A DNA stretch of 64,000 nucleotides from Capra hircus (lineage: Eukaryota; Chordata; Mammalia; Artiodactyla; Bovidae): the NCBI RefSeq assembly GCF_001704415.2, contig NC_030817.1:34731550-34795549 (forward strand). Direction: 5' to 3'. The notes under the pieces were generated by a model, which worked only from the letters and a program-made list of their open reading frames with translations, did not search any database and was not told the DNA's origin. Numbering within the stretch: the first letter of the stretch is position 1; each line of letters starts with the position of its first letter. The translations under genes and the position numbers were made by a program. Shown in pieces: positions 11,996 to 21,334 of this stretch.

Positions 11996-12042
11996 GAGTC
12001 TGCAATATGAGAGTGTGTGTTTTCTACGTGTGAGGGTGCGAT

Positions 12043-12490
12043 TATTGTTGTTGTTCAGTCGCCAAATTGTGTCCAACTCTTCATGACCCCACGGACTGCA
12101 GCATGCCAGGCTTCCCTATCCTTCATCATCTCCTGGAATTTTCCCAAGTTCATGTCCATTGAATCGGTGATGCCATCCAACCATCTCATCCTCTGTCACC
12201 CTCTTCTCCTTCTTCCTTCCATCTTTCCCAGAACCAAGGTCTTTTTCAGTGAATCAGCTCTTTGCCTCAGATGGCCAAAGTATTCAAGCTTCAGCTTCAC
12301 CATCAGTCCAGCGAATATTTAGGGATATTCCAGCGAATATTTAGGGTTGATTTCCTTTAGGATTGACTGGTTTGATCTCCTTGCTGTCCAAGGGACTCTC
12401 AAGAGTCTTCTCCAACGCCATAGTTCAAAAGCATCAATTCCCTGGTGCTCTGCCTTCTTTATGGTCCAGCTCTCACATCCATGAGAGCAT
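12043..12490 (-). mobile_element. BovB LINE 3' fragment, minus strand
   Basis: It opens with the reversed BovB 3' end ('TTGTTGTTGTTCAGTCGCCA') and continues through 'CATGTCCATTGAATCGGTGA', 'GGTTTGATCTCCTTGCTGTC' and 'CAAGAGTCTTCTCCAAC' into ORF2-derived sequence. It is 5'-truncated and diverged. It carries a private 22-bp tandem duplication at 12307-12350. Confidence 0.88.
12307..12350. repeat. 22-bp tandem duplication inside BovB
   Basis: TCCAGCGAATATTTAGGG is followed by ATAT in the first unit (12307-12328) and TTGA in the second (12329-12350). Other BovB copies in the window have a single unit here, so the duplication arose after insertion. Confidence 0.9.
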
Positions 12491-12871
12491 GATACACACA
12501 AGAAATCTCGAGACACCCCTCCCTGCCTACTCTAGACAAGGCATGGGCGCCTGAAGCCCTCCTCTCAGGGACTGCTTTTCTTCTTCTTCGTTCACTCACC
12601 TCCTTGTTCTCCTTCTGAATTTCCTGCCCTCATTATCACACTGCTTTTGGTCCAGCAGGCCCAGCTCAGAGCTAAAGGGTTTGCTGTTGCTGAGGTGGCA
12701 CTGGGGGTTGCTTGATCCCACAGGAAGATGGCAGGATTCACAAATGAAAGCTCTTTTTCCAAGCAGCATTTTAGAATTAACTCTCAGAGTGTGAGAAAGA
12801 TACAAAAGAGAAAAGATACAGTTTGTTCAGCCAAGTAGGGGTTCTGCTGCTGGCCACAGAAACAGCTAACC

Positions 12872-12873
<2 letters not shown>
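12491..12873. other. Unassigned non-coding stretch
   Basis: No repeat or gene recognised. A short frame on the minus strand (12596-12805) has no domain. Confidence 0.45.
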
Positions 12874-12923
<50 letters not shown>

Positions 12924-12949
12924 ATGTGTGTGTGTGTGCATGTGTGTGT
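12874..12949. repeat. (GT)n microsatellite
   Basis: About 76 bp of GT units. The first 48 bp or so are uninterrupted; GCA interruptions follow at the right end. It gives a spurious Cys-Val frame on the plus strand. Repeat number is likely polymorphic. Confidence 0.97.
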
Positions 12950-12987
12950 TGTTTATGTGAAATTTTAGCTGCTTGGTCTCAATATCT

Positions 12988-13212
12988 GGGCTTCCCAGGT
13001 GGCACTAGTGGTAAAGACCCTGCCTGCAAAGCAGGAGACAGAAGAGACCTGGGTTCACTCCCAGGGTGGGGAAGATCCCCTAGAGGAGGGCATGGCAATC
13101 TGCTCCAGTATTCTTGCCTGGAGAATCCCTTGGACAAAGGAGCCTGGTGGTCTACAGTCCATAGGGTCACAAAGAGTCAAACATGACTGAACGACTTAGC
13201 ATGCACACACAT
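12988..13212 (+). mobile_element. Bov-tA SINE
   Basis: Head 'GGGCTTCCCAGGTGGCACTA', then 'GCAGGAGACAGAAGAGACCT' (a small duplication enlarges the usual 'GGAGACCTGGGTTC'), 'CTCCAGTATTCTTGCCTGG', and an end near 'GAACGACTTAGCATGCACAC'. It lies 38 bp downstream of the (GT)n tract. Confidence 0.94.
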
Positions 13213-13214
13213 TC

Positions 13215-13285
13215 TCAACATCTATTATTTAAACTCCTGAAATGTTTTGCCAACACCTTTCTTATGACATTTTACTTTCTCTTTT
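13215..13285 (+). mobile_element. Probable L2 LINE, left part
   Basis: Weak L2-like sequence left of the L1 insertion. The TSD copy TACTTTCTCTTTT (13273-13285) is its right edge. The better-preserved continuation is at 14429-14570. Confidence 0.4.
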
Positions 13286-13370
13286 CTCCCTGATTTTATC
13301 AAGATAGAATTGTGATATAATATTGTATTAGTTTAAGGTACACAACATAATGATTTGATATATGCATATA

Positions 13371-13564
13371 CAACTGATCTTTGAACAATGCAGGGGTTGG
13401 AGTACCACCCCCCAGACAACTGAAAACACATGTGCAACTTTACTTTTGGCTCTCTCCGTGCATGGTTTGGCATTCACCCATCTACGGATAGTCCATATTT
13501 AGTGAAAAAAAAATCCATGTATAGGTGGACTCATGCAGTTCAAACCCATGTTAAGGGTCAACGG
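13371..13564. mobile_element. Tigger-type MITE (Tc1/mariner-pogo)
   Basis: The left end 'CAACTGATCTTTGAACAATG' and the right end 'CATGTTAAGGGTCAACGG' are imperfect inverted repeats of the Tigger 'TTGAACAACGCGG' type. The left end is preceded by TA, the expected target. It contains 'GGTGGACTCATGCAGTTCAA'. About 194 bp, with no transposase frame. It interrupts the L1 3' end. Confidence 0.82.
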
Positions 13565-13706
13565 CCTTACAAAATGGTCACCACAGTAAGCTGAATTAAC
13601 ATCCATCACCTCACATAGTTTCAGTTTTTTATCTTGTGGTGGGGAATTTTAAGAGGTAATCTCTGAGCAGCTCTCAAATATACAAAAGAGTATCGTCAGC
13701 ATGCTG

Positions 13707-13978
13707 CTGCTGCAGCTGCTGCTAAGTCACTTCAGTCATGTCCGACTCTGTGCTACCTCAGAGACGGCAGCCCATCAGGCTTCCCAGTCCCTGGGATTCT
13801 CCAGGCAAGAACACTGGAGTGGGTTGCCATTTCCTTCTCCAATGCAGGAAAGTGAAAGTGAAGTTGCTCAGTCGTGTCCAACCCCCAGCGACCCCATGGA
13901 CTGCAGCCTACCAGGCTCCTCTGTCCATGGGATTTTCCAGGCAAGAGTACTGGAGTGGGGTGCCATTGCCTTCTCTGT
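13707..13978 (-). mobile_element. Bov-A2 SINE with 12-bp TSD
   Basis: A dimer of two related Bov-A monomers in reverse orientation, opening with the (TGC)n-type tail ('GCTGCTGCTAAGTCACTTCA') and ending 'GGGGTGCCATTGCCTTCTC'. The direct repeats GTCAGCATGCTG lie at 13695-13706 and 13979-13990. The left TSD blends into the TGC tail. Frames of 109-143 codons here are SINE shadows. Confidence 0.95.
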
Positions 13979-14428
13979 GTCAGCATGCTGGACCATTACA
14001 TCCCCAGGAGCAGAAGTTTGTATCTTGTGACCACTCATCTCCTTCATCCTCCACCTTCTACCCCTGCCTCTGGCAACTGTCAGTTTGTTCTCTGTTCCAG
14101 ACTTTGTTTGCTTCAGATCCCACATCTAAGTGAGATCCCGCAGTTCTTGTCCTTCTCTTTACTTCACTTGGCGCAATATCCTCAAGAGCCATTCATGTCG
14201 CTACATCGCTACAAGTGGCAGAATCTCCGTCTTAATGGCTGGATAATATTCCATTGTATATGTATCACATTTTCTCTATCCATTCACCTGCTGATGAACA
14301 CTTAGCTTGTTTCCGTGCGCTGCCTATTTTAAATAAGGATACTGTGAACGTGGGGGATGTAGATAATTCTCTAACACAGTGACTTCATTTCCTTCAGCTA
14401 CATACCCCAAAGCGGAACTGCTGAAATC

Positions 14429-14570
14429 TACTTTCTCTTTTGTTGTAGTTATTTGTGCATCTACTTCGTCTTTCCTACTAGATCATAAACTTCTTGGGGG
14501 CAGGGATTGTTTCGATGCATCTGTGTGTCTTTGGTATCTGGCCTGGCATGAGGCTGAGGCTTGATGTCCG
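14429..14570 (+). mobile_element. L2 LINE 3' end
   Basis: 'CTACTAGATCATAAACTTCTTGGGGGCAGGGATTGT', then a 'TCTTTGGTATCTGGCCTGGCATGAGG' segment, is the L2 3' terminus. The minus-strand L1 inserted into its upstream part. Confidence 0.65.
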
Positions 14571-14930
14571 TTGGCAGAACAAGTGCACCAAACATTATTG
14601 AAAGATGAAATAATGCATGACTTGTTCATCTTTCCAAAAAAGGCAGGCTACAGCTGCACGAGAATATTATGAGGCCCTTTTGAATACAAAATGGGAGGGC
14701 CTTTAAATGGGAGGAAAATGTGAAAAATTAAGATTACACCATGGCAAGCGCTTCCACCTCTCTCCAGCCTCTCTTCCACCTGTAGTCCCTTAGTTACTAG
14801 AGTTGACACTTTTCTCTCCCTGACACTGACAGTCCGTCCCAGGGCAACACTGAACACACGCTCTCGTGAGTGGTTAGATCGGTGCTCGCTGTGACTTCCA
14901 CCCACAGTGTTGATTCTGTCTGACTGTGGA
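14571..14930. other. Unassigned non-coding stretch
   Basis: No repeat or gene recognised. The minus-strand frame at 14648-14905 has no domain. Confidence 0.45.
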
Positions 14931-14998
14931 TGTTGCCTTGTACTTCTGTATCTCTGACACAGTGCTGGATACCTAGTAAATGCTCAATAAATCCCCTT
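14931..14998 (+). mobile_element. L2 or MIR 3' tail
   Basis: 'CTGACACAGTGCTGGATACC' followed by 'TAGTAAATGCTCAATAAAT' is the shared 3' end of L2 and MIR. It is too short to choose between them. Confidence 0.6.
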
Positions 14999-15207
14999 AA
15001 GATGATTAAATCATCCCTGGATAGATCAAATAGAAATATGTTTAGAAGAAGACAAATAGGAACACATAGATGAACTTGGTCTTTAAAGTTGTCTTTCTTT
15101 CCCTGTTTTATTTTTCTATAACACTTACCATCTTCTAACATACTGTCAGTTTAACTTACTGTATTTTGATGCTCTCCCTCTTCCCTCTGGCATCTAATGT
15201 CTCACAC

Positions 15208-15276
15208 ACTGTTGGTGGAAATAGAAGTTGTGATAACTATTCGGAAAACTATTTGGCAGTGTGTACCGAGGTTATT
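15208..15276 (+). mobile_element. L1 ORF2 terminal scrap
   Basis: 'CACACTGTTGGTGGAAATAG' and 'AAAACTATTTGGCAGTGTGTACC' match the end of L1 ORF2 ('cactgttggtgggaatgtaaattgg'), about 65 bp only. It immediately precedes the BovB. Confidence 0.6.
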
Positions 15277-15284
15277 TTTTTATA

Positions 15285-16912
15285 CCGTTCATGAGGTTCT
15301 CATGGCAAGTATACCGGGGTGGTTTGCCATTCCCTCCTTCAGTGGATCACAATTTGTCTGAATTCTCCACTACGAACTGTCCGTCTTGGGTGGCCCTGCA
15401 CAGCATGGCTTATAGCTTCATTGAGTTACACAAGCCCCTCCACCATGACAAAGCAGTGATCCATATTAATAAAGTTAGTGGATACAATGAAATTCCAGCA
15501 GAACTATTCACATCCTTAAAGGAGGAAGCCATGAAGGTTTTACATTCATTATGTCAGCAAATCTGGAAGACCCAGCAGTGGCCACAGGACTGGATAAGGT
15601 CAATCCTCATCCCAATTCCCAAGAAGGGTAACACTAAAGAGTGTGCTAACACCCCAGACAATCGCACTCATCTCCCACACCAGTAAGATCATGCTTAAAT
15701 CTTGCATGCTAGGCTTTAGCATTACGCAAACCAAGAATTTCCAGATGTCCAAGGTGGGTTTATAAAAGGAAGAGGAACTAGAGTTCAAACTGCCAACATT
15801 CGCTGGATTATAGAAAAAGAAAGGGAATTTCAGAAAAACATCTATCTCTGTTTCATTGACTATGCTAAAGCCTTTGACTGTGTAGATCATGACAAACTGT
15901 GGAAAGCTCTTGGAAATACTAGAATACCAGACCGTCTCACCTGTCTCCTAAGAAACCTGTATGTGGGTCAAAAAGCAACAGTTAGAACTCTGTATGAAAT
16001 CTTGACTAGTTCAAGATCAAGAAAGGAGTATGACAGGGCCGTCTGCTGTTACCCTGTTTGTTTAACCTATATGCTGAGCACATCATGAGAAATGCTGGGC
16101 TGGATGAGTTACAAGCTGGAATCAAGACAGGCGGGAGAAACATCAACAACCTCAGATATGTGGATGATATCATTCTAATGGCAGAAAGTGAACAGGAACA
16201 AAAGAGCTTCTTGATGAGCGTGAAGGAGGAGAGTGAAAGAGCTGGCTTAAGGCTAAATGTTAAAAAAAATCTAATATCGTGGTACCCGGCCCTATTACTG
16301 CATGGCAAATAGAAGGGGAAAAGGTGGAAGTAGTGACAGATTTCTCTTCTTGGGCTCCAAAATCACTGTGAACAGTGACCGTAGCCATGAAATCAGAAGA
16401 CAATTCCTGCTTGGCAGGAAGGCGATGACAAACCTAGACAGTGTGTTGAAAAGCAAAGACGTTGTTCTGCCAACAAAGGTCCATATACTCAAGTCCACTG
16501 TCTTCCCAGTGGTCATACACAGTTGTGAGAACTGGAGGGTAAAGAAGACAAAATGCCAAGGAATTGATGCCTTCAAACTATAGTGCTGGAGGAGGCTCCT
16601 GAAAGTGTCTTGGACAGCAAGGAGATCAAACCAGTCAATCTTAAGGGAGATCAACCCTGAATACTCACTGGAAGGACTGATGCTGAAGCAGAAGTTCTAG
16701 TATTTTGCACACCTGATGCAAACAGATGACTCATTGGAAAGTCCTTGATGCTGGGAAAGATCAGGGGCAGAGGAGAAGAGAACATCAGAGGATGAGATGG
16801 CTGGATGTTATCACCAATGCAATGAACATGAACTTGGGCAAACTCTGGGAGATGGTGAGGGACAGGGAGGTCACAAAGAGTCAGACATGACTAGGCAACC
16901 AAACAACAACCA
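15285..16912 (+). mobile_element. BovB LINE, plus strand, about 1.6 kb
   Basis: Contains the BovB reverse-transcriptase region, the thumb and C-terminal domain, and the 3' UTR. The 3' end ('GTCACAAAGAGTCAGACATGACTAGGCAACC') lacks the clean CTGAA repeats of younger copies. The leading part shows 'GTGGTTTGCCATTCCCTCC' and 'CGTCTTGGGTGGCCCTGCAC', so it extends further 5' than the other copies here. There are many frameshifts and stops. It is among the more diverged BovB copies in the window. Confidence 0.92.
15477..16880 (+). pseudogene. BovB reverse-transcriptase remnant
   Basis: Broken codons of an RTE-clade reverse transcriptase. In successive frames one reads a fingers segment with 'WPQDWIRSILIPIPKKGN' (15261-15686), a palm segment with 'FIDYAKAFDCVDHDKLW' (frame read from the sequence around 15850-15900), and a catalytic motif C written RYVDD near 16155-16172 in the 16058-16312 frame, where other copies have RYADD. 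The C-terminal region continues at 16302-16583. Stops and frameshifts separate all of these. In life the enzyme copies its own RNA at a nicked DNA target; this copy cannot make a full protein. Confidence 0.88.
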
Positions 16913-16917
16913 AGGTT

Positions 16918-17132
16918 ATCTACTTCCTTGGTGGGTTAGATAGTAAAGAATCTGCCTACAATGCAGGAGACCCGACTTGTTCCTGGGTTGGGAAGATTCC
17001 CTGGAGAAGGGAGTGGCTACCCACTCTAGTATTCTTGTCTGGAGAACCCCATGGACAAAGGAGCTTGGTGGGCTACAGTCCATGGGGTTGCAAAGAGCTG
17101 GACACAACTGAGGGACTAACACACACCAAGAT
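16918..17132 (+). mobile_element. Bov-tA SINE
   Basis: Head 'CTTCCTTGGTGGGTTAGATA', then 'GAATCTGCCTACAATGCAGG', 'GAACCCCATGGACAAAGGAG', and an end at 'CTGAGGGACTAACACACACC'. It directly follows the BovB 3' end. Confidence 0.93.
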
Positions 17133-17369
17133 TATTTATTAACTCTCACACAGTACTAACAATAGCTATACACACAAGACAGAAATTCTTGAAGGAAGGT
17201 CTGGGTTGGATGGCCACAGGCCTTGGTTATTTTTGTGTCTTCAGTTTCAGGATCTAGAAGCTGCAGTTTGGAAAGCACACAAGTTAGAAGAGATTCTTAA
17301 TAAATCACTTCTCCCCATCCTGCACATTTAATTCTTCCTCAATTCCTATCAATTACAGATACCCCCACA

Positions 17370-17667
17370 AATGTATTCTGCATCCCTTTCTGTCCACACT
17401 GACTTCAATCACCCAATCTTAGCCTGCATTTCTCACCTACATTACTGCAATATTTCCCAAGTGCTTTCTCTTTCCACCCTTGCCTTCCCATCCCACCTCA
17501 GATCCACTCAGCGACCCATGTGATGACTTCCCTTGAACCCGAAGTAAAAACCAATTTTTTTACCACAGACCCCAAGTGCTATGAGCCTGCCTGAGAATTT
17601 CTGATTTCATCTCACTTACTCTCCATCACTCTTGCTCCTTAATCTCCAAACATTCAATTGATTGTTT
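17370..17667 (+). mobile_element. L2 LINE, left part
   Basis: Diverged L2 middle region ('CATTTCTCACCTACATTACTGCAATATTTCC', 'TGATGACTTCCC'). Its 3' half continues after a 210-bp L1 insert. Confidence 0.6.
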
Positions 17668-17878
17668 TTCAAAGTCAGCTTAATCAAGTTGTAGTTCACC
17701 TATCATATAATTCACCCATTTAAAACGTACAATTGAATGTCTCTCAATATATACCATCACCACAGTCAATATTGGAACATTTTATCACCTCTCCCCCATT
17801 AGCAGTCACTCCCCATTTCCCCCCAGCTTCTCAGACCAAGGAAACACTAATCTATTTCCTGTCTTTATAGGTGTGTCT
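17668..17878 (-). mobile_element. Old L1 3' end scrap nested in L2
   Basis: 'TCATATAATTCACCCATTTAAAACGTACAATTGAATG', 'CATCACCACAGTCAATATTGGAACATTTTATCACC' and 'CATTAGCAGTCACTCCCCATT' are antisense L1M 3' wording. L2 homology stops at its left edge and resumes at its right edge. Confidence 0.8.
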
Positions 17879-18300
17879 GGTCTTATTTTTAGCTCTCAAA
17901 TCCACCAAGCTCTTTCCTGTATTAGGTGCATACACATGCTATTTCCTCTGCCTGGACATCTCCATGGTCTGCTCTTCAGGGCTCCCTGCACCCTTCACTC
18001 CAAACCTTGTGTGGCTTCCTTCATGCTGAAATTAAAATGTAATCTACTCAGGGCTTTCCTGGATACCTTATCTAAGACTAGCTCCTTGTTTATTATCTCC
18101 TTATACCTCCACAGTTGGTAATCATTGGCTTACTGACTTTTTATTGCCTTATTCTTTCCAGTTGATTTTAAACATAATGAGGGGAGTGAATAACTCTCTA
18201 GTTCTCTGTTGTAGCTCTAGTTTCTACTGTAGGGCCTGGCACTGAGAATATCCTCAATAAACATTTGGCAAATGAATGAATAAATGAATGAATGAATATA
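17879..18300 (+). mobile_element. L2 LINE, 3' end with (AATG)n tail
   Basis: A well-preserved L2 3' region: 'CACCAAGCTCTTTCCTG', 'CTATTTCCTCTGCCTGGA', 'GTAGGGCCTGGCACTGAGAA', 'CAATAAACATTTGGCAAATG', ending in the L2-type AATGAATA simple tail (18272-18298). The 82-codon frame at 17873-18121 is not coding. Confidence 0.88.
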
Positions 18301-19921
18301 TAGCTCAGTTATCTGGCACTGCCTAGAAATAAAACATCTTGCCTATTTGAAAGCAGCAGATACTACAATGCATCATCATTTAGCCAGCTAGGTTTTCTGC
18401 TGATACAAGACAGGAGTTTTAGAACAAGCAACTTCAAATCATTTTGAACAGCTGGCCGAAAGTATATGTGCCCCCCAAAATAAGGTTTAGTTGGCCCAAC
18501 GAAGATTAAACAGAATGATCAATTGCAATATGGTCACAGAATGCTTCTGAATGAGTGGCAGGGGTTGACATTTGGGAGGTTTCCCTTTTCCTCTTCCTCT
18601 TAAGATGACAGTATTGATTGCTGCTCTTTTCCCATAAACACTAACAGCAGGACAATCACTTGTTAATGATTATCTGATCATCAGACCAGACAGTAACCCT
18701 GCCCATCAAGTCTTTATACAGCTATAAAGGATCCATTTAGTGCTTCATTAGTGCAAAAAGGTGGGTAGCAATCCTCCTCCATCACCATCAACACTGTCCA
18801 AGATTCAGTAATCAGCTCTGGGCAAAACCAGATTGTAAACCAATCGAAGGAAAGGATCTACTCTTTTCCCAACTGTATGGACAGTTCACCTACCCACAAC
18901 CAAGTGCATGCCCAAGAAGCTCACAAGTAACAGCTGCTTATAAACATGCACTGAATGACTGACACCTGATCACGTTGTACCTCCCATCTTTCTTCACTAA
19001 TCTCATCCCGCCCTCCCCCATCCATTTGGTTACCCCCAGTTGTCAGTCCTGAACTTTCAGGCTGCTCAAATGTCTCAGTCACAGAGAAAGTCGATCTGAT
19101 TGCTTAATCCAACTACTCTGTTCATGGACCTAAGCAGTGGGGTGCTGGAACAGTTTACAATGGTTTATAAGAGCCAATTGTGTGCATCTCTTTTTAATTC
19201 TGCATTCAGTGACAGCAGGTTGGTAGCTTGAAAGCAGCCATGGTGGGAGTACTTATACCAGCAGAGCTGGCAAATGCTGCCAGTTCAAATCAGGGCCTTC
19301 TTTTCTGAAGAGCCATTTGCTAAACCTTTACCAGTATAACCACCGGTGACATAATGTGTTCACATTACTGCCCACCTGTCCTGCCCACCCTCTTTCCTAA
19401 CAGAATTCTAGACCAGGCTTAATTCAAAGAATCACTTACCAAGAAAGACTCAGAGCTATACATTTATAAAGTAAATACTTCTTCCCACTCTCTTGTTTAG
19501 GCTCCTTCACAGATTTCACTGTTACATGCTTTTAGGCTTTACTTCTGCTCTTAACAGTGCACTTCATAGCTTGCCAAAACAGGCTAAATCAAATTAGAGT
19601 ATTTTAGGGATTTTAGCTAACTTTTATTATGTCAGTTTATGAGAATGAAAAGATTGCCTCATGCAGAGGCACTGCCCAGTCCTCATACTGCACCAGATTT
19701 GGTGCTTAAAATTGACATCACTTCACATATATATGAACAGATAAGCATATGCCAGCATATATGTATTTTATATATATATATATATATATCATTCAACCTT
19801 CTGTACTTCTGAGACTGAAACTCCATAGAATTCTATAGGAAGTTTCCTATTTCCAGGCCTAGTGATTCTGTAGCACAGATTCAGGACTTTAGGTCAATCA
19901 GAGAAATGAGAGATTATCTGA
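18301..19921. other. Repeat-poor non-coding stretch
   Basis: Mostly unique-looking sequence. It contains (TA)n at 19769-19789 and, at 19222-19300, the second copy of the unnamed repeat also seen near 4985-5075. No exon is apparent. Parts of 18560-18800 are AT-rich with homeobox-like TAAT cores and could be conserved regulatory DNA, which is a guess. Confidence 0.45.
19769..19789. repeat. (TA)n microsatellite
   Basis: About ten uninterrupted TA units. Confidence 0.9.
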
Positions 19922-20100
19922 TGCAGCTTCTCAACCTGACTATACACTAGCATCACCTGGGGAACTTGAAAAAGCAATGACTCTCTAGACTCCCCCCGAC
20001 CCAAAACACATTCAGTCAGAGTCTCCTGGGCTGGAATCAGGCATTTCTAGTTTTAGAAACTTCTCAGGTGACTCTGAGGTGTCACTGTAAGGTGTCACCA
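19922..20100 (+). mobile_element. MER5-type hAT-Charlie MITE
   Basis: 'GCAGCTTCTCAACCTGACTATACACTAGCATCACCTGGGGAACTTG', then the C-rich 'GACTCCCCCCGACCC', 'GGCATTTCTAG' and 'CTTCTCAGGTGACTCTGA', follow the MER5A/B block order. Both ends are eroded and there is no transposase. Confidence 0.78.
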
Positions 20101-20262
20101 CTCCTCACTTTTCAGAAGAGAAACCCAAGCTCCGGGGCACCTGAGTAAAGGCGGAACACGTTGACGACTCAGGTCTCTTCGATGTTCACACCACAGAGCT
20201 TTCACAGTCATGCTCCAGACCTCAGGACTTCCTCACTCCTGTTTCATAAGCCCTCAAACATG

Positions 20263-20537
20263 CTGCTGCGGCTAAGTCGCTTCAGTCGTGTCCGACTCTG
20301 TGCGACCCCACAGACGGCAGCCCACCAGGCTCCCGCGTCCCTGGGAGTCTCCAGGCAAGAACACTGGAGTGGGTTGCCATTTCCTTCTCCAATGCATGCA
20401 AGGGAAAAGAGAAAAGGGAAAAGTTGCTCAGTCGTGCCCGACTCTTCACGACCCCATGGACTGCAGCCTACCAGACTCCTCAGTCCATGGGATTTTCCAG
20501 GCAAGAGTACTGGAGGGGGTCACCAGTGCCTTCTCTG
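20263..20537 (-). mobile_element. Bov-A2 SINE with exact 11-bp TSD
   Basis: A reversed dimer from 'CTGCTGCGGCTAAGTCGC' to 'CAGTGCCTTCTCTG'. The direct repeat CCTCAAACATG lies at 20252-20262 and 20538-20548. Several CpGs remain ('TCGTGTCCGAC', 'GCGTCC'), suggesting a fairly young copy. The 133-codon frame over it is a shadow. Confidence 0.96.
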
Positions 20538-20862
20538 CCTCAAACATGAGCCACAGAAATAATGAAGGTTTTTCTGTGGCTGAAATCTCATAAGAGACAG
20601 GATTCTTATAAGGCATGATTTTATCCATAAGTCTAATTGATCTTTGATCTTTAGCAAATTATTTCTTTACATTGCCCTAGCATTCAGTATTTTCTAAAAA
20701 ATAGAGGGAGAATCCTTATGATAAGATACAGAAATGCAAATTCTATAAAGACAGGAAGCACTGTGTCTAATCTTTATCAAGCATGGGGCCTGATTGAGGG
20801 TCACACGACCATTAATCAGTCTATAAGCGTTCAATGCTTTGTCTAGATGATTGGTCATAGAA

Positions 20863-20990
20863 TAATGCGGTGGACAGGGAAGTCCTATTTACTGAGTTCA
20901 AATCCTGGCCCGCTATTGACCAATCAGAGACCTTGAGTAAGTTATTTCACCACTTGGTTTTAAAGAATTAAAGTATTTTTAACGTTGCTG
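20863..20990 (+). mobile_element. MIR SINE
   Basis: The tRNA-like core 'GAGTTCAAATCCTGGCCCGC' and the following 'GACCTTGAGTAAGTTATTTCACC' are the MIR signature. The 3' half is lost. Confidence 0.75.
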
Positions 20991-21334
20991 TGCAAATGAC
21001 AGAGGTAATGTACAGAGTGAGCTTGGCCCATTGGCTGGTGCAAAACCTCTCAACAATTAGTTATTATTGCTTTGTTGTATGAGCCCGTCTCTTCACTTGA
21101 ATCCTGCTGGGAGACGAGAGGAGACATTTGAGTGACGAGGGACCAGGAACTGTCAGCCTTTGAGCATCCTGACCTGAAGTCTCTGCCTTCACCTCGAGGG
21201 TTATCAGTAGCTACGAGGAAGAAGCTACACTGCACCCCAGGGGTATGGCCAAGGGCAACACACCAGAGAAAGCCTGCAGCAGTGGGTTCTGGGCTGATGA
21301 CTTCTTCCTCTCGCAGGGAATGTCATTGATTCAT

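Larger units (their letters stand above)
13286..14428 (-). mobile_element. Old L1 3' end, minus strand, with 13-bp TSD and two nested elements
   Basis: Antisense L1 wording: 'TTAGTTTAAGGTACACAACATAATGATTTG', 'AACATCCATCACCTCACATAG', 'TTACATCCCCAGGAGCAGAAG', 'CCATTCATGTCGCTACATCG' and 'GGATAATATTCCATTGTATA'. It is flanked by an exact direct repeat TACTTTCTCTTTT at 13273-13285 and 14429-14441. A Tigger-like element (13371-13564) and a Bov-A2 (13707-13978) inserted later. Without them the L1 is about 680 bp, strongly 5'-truncated. Confidence 0.88.

Noticed and set aside
12878..13186. 102-codon frame starting with a Cys-Val repeat
   Set aside because: It is the (GT)n tract followed by a Bov-tA.
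13701..14305. Several frames of 109-143 codons
   Set aside because: They are Bov-A2 read-through and antisense L1.
20161..20562. 133-codon plus-strand open frame
   Set aside because: Most of it is a Bov-A2 SINE.
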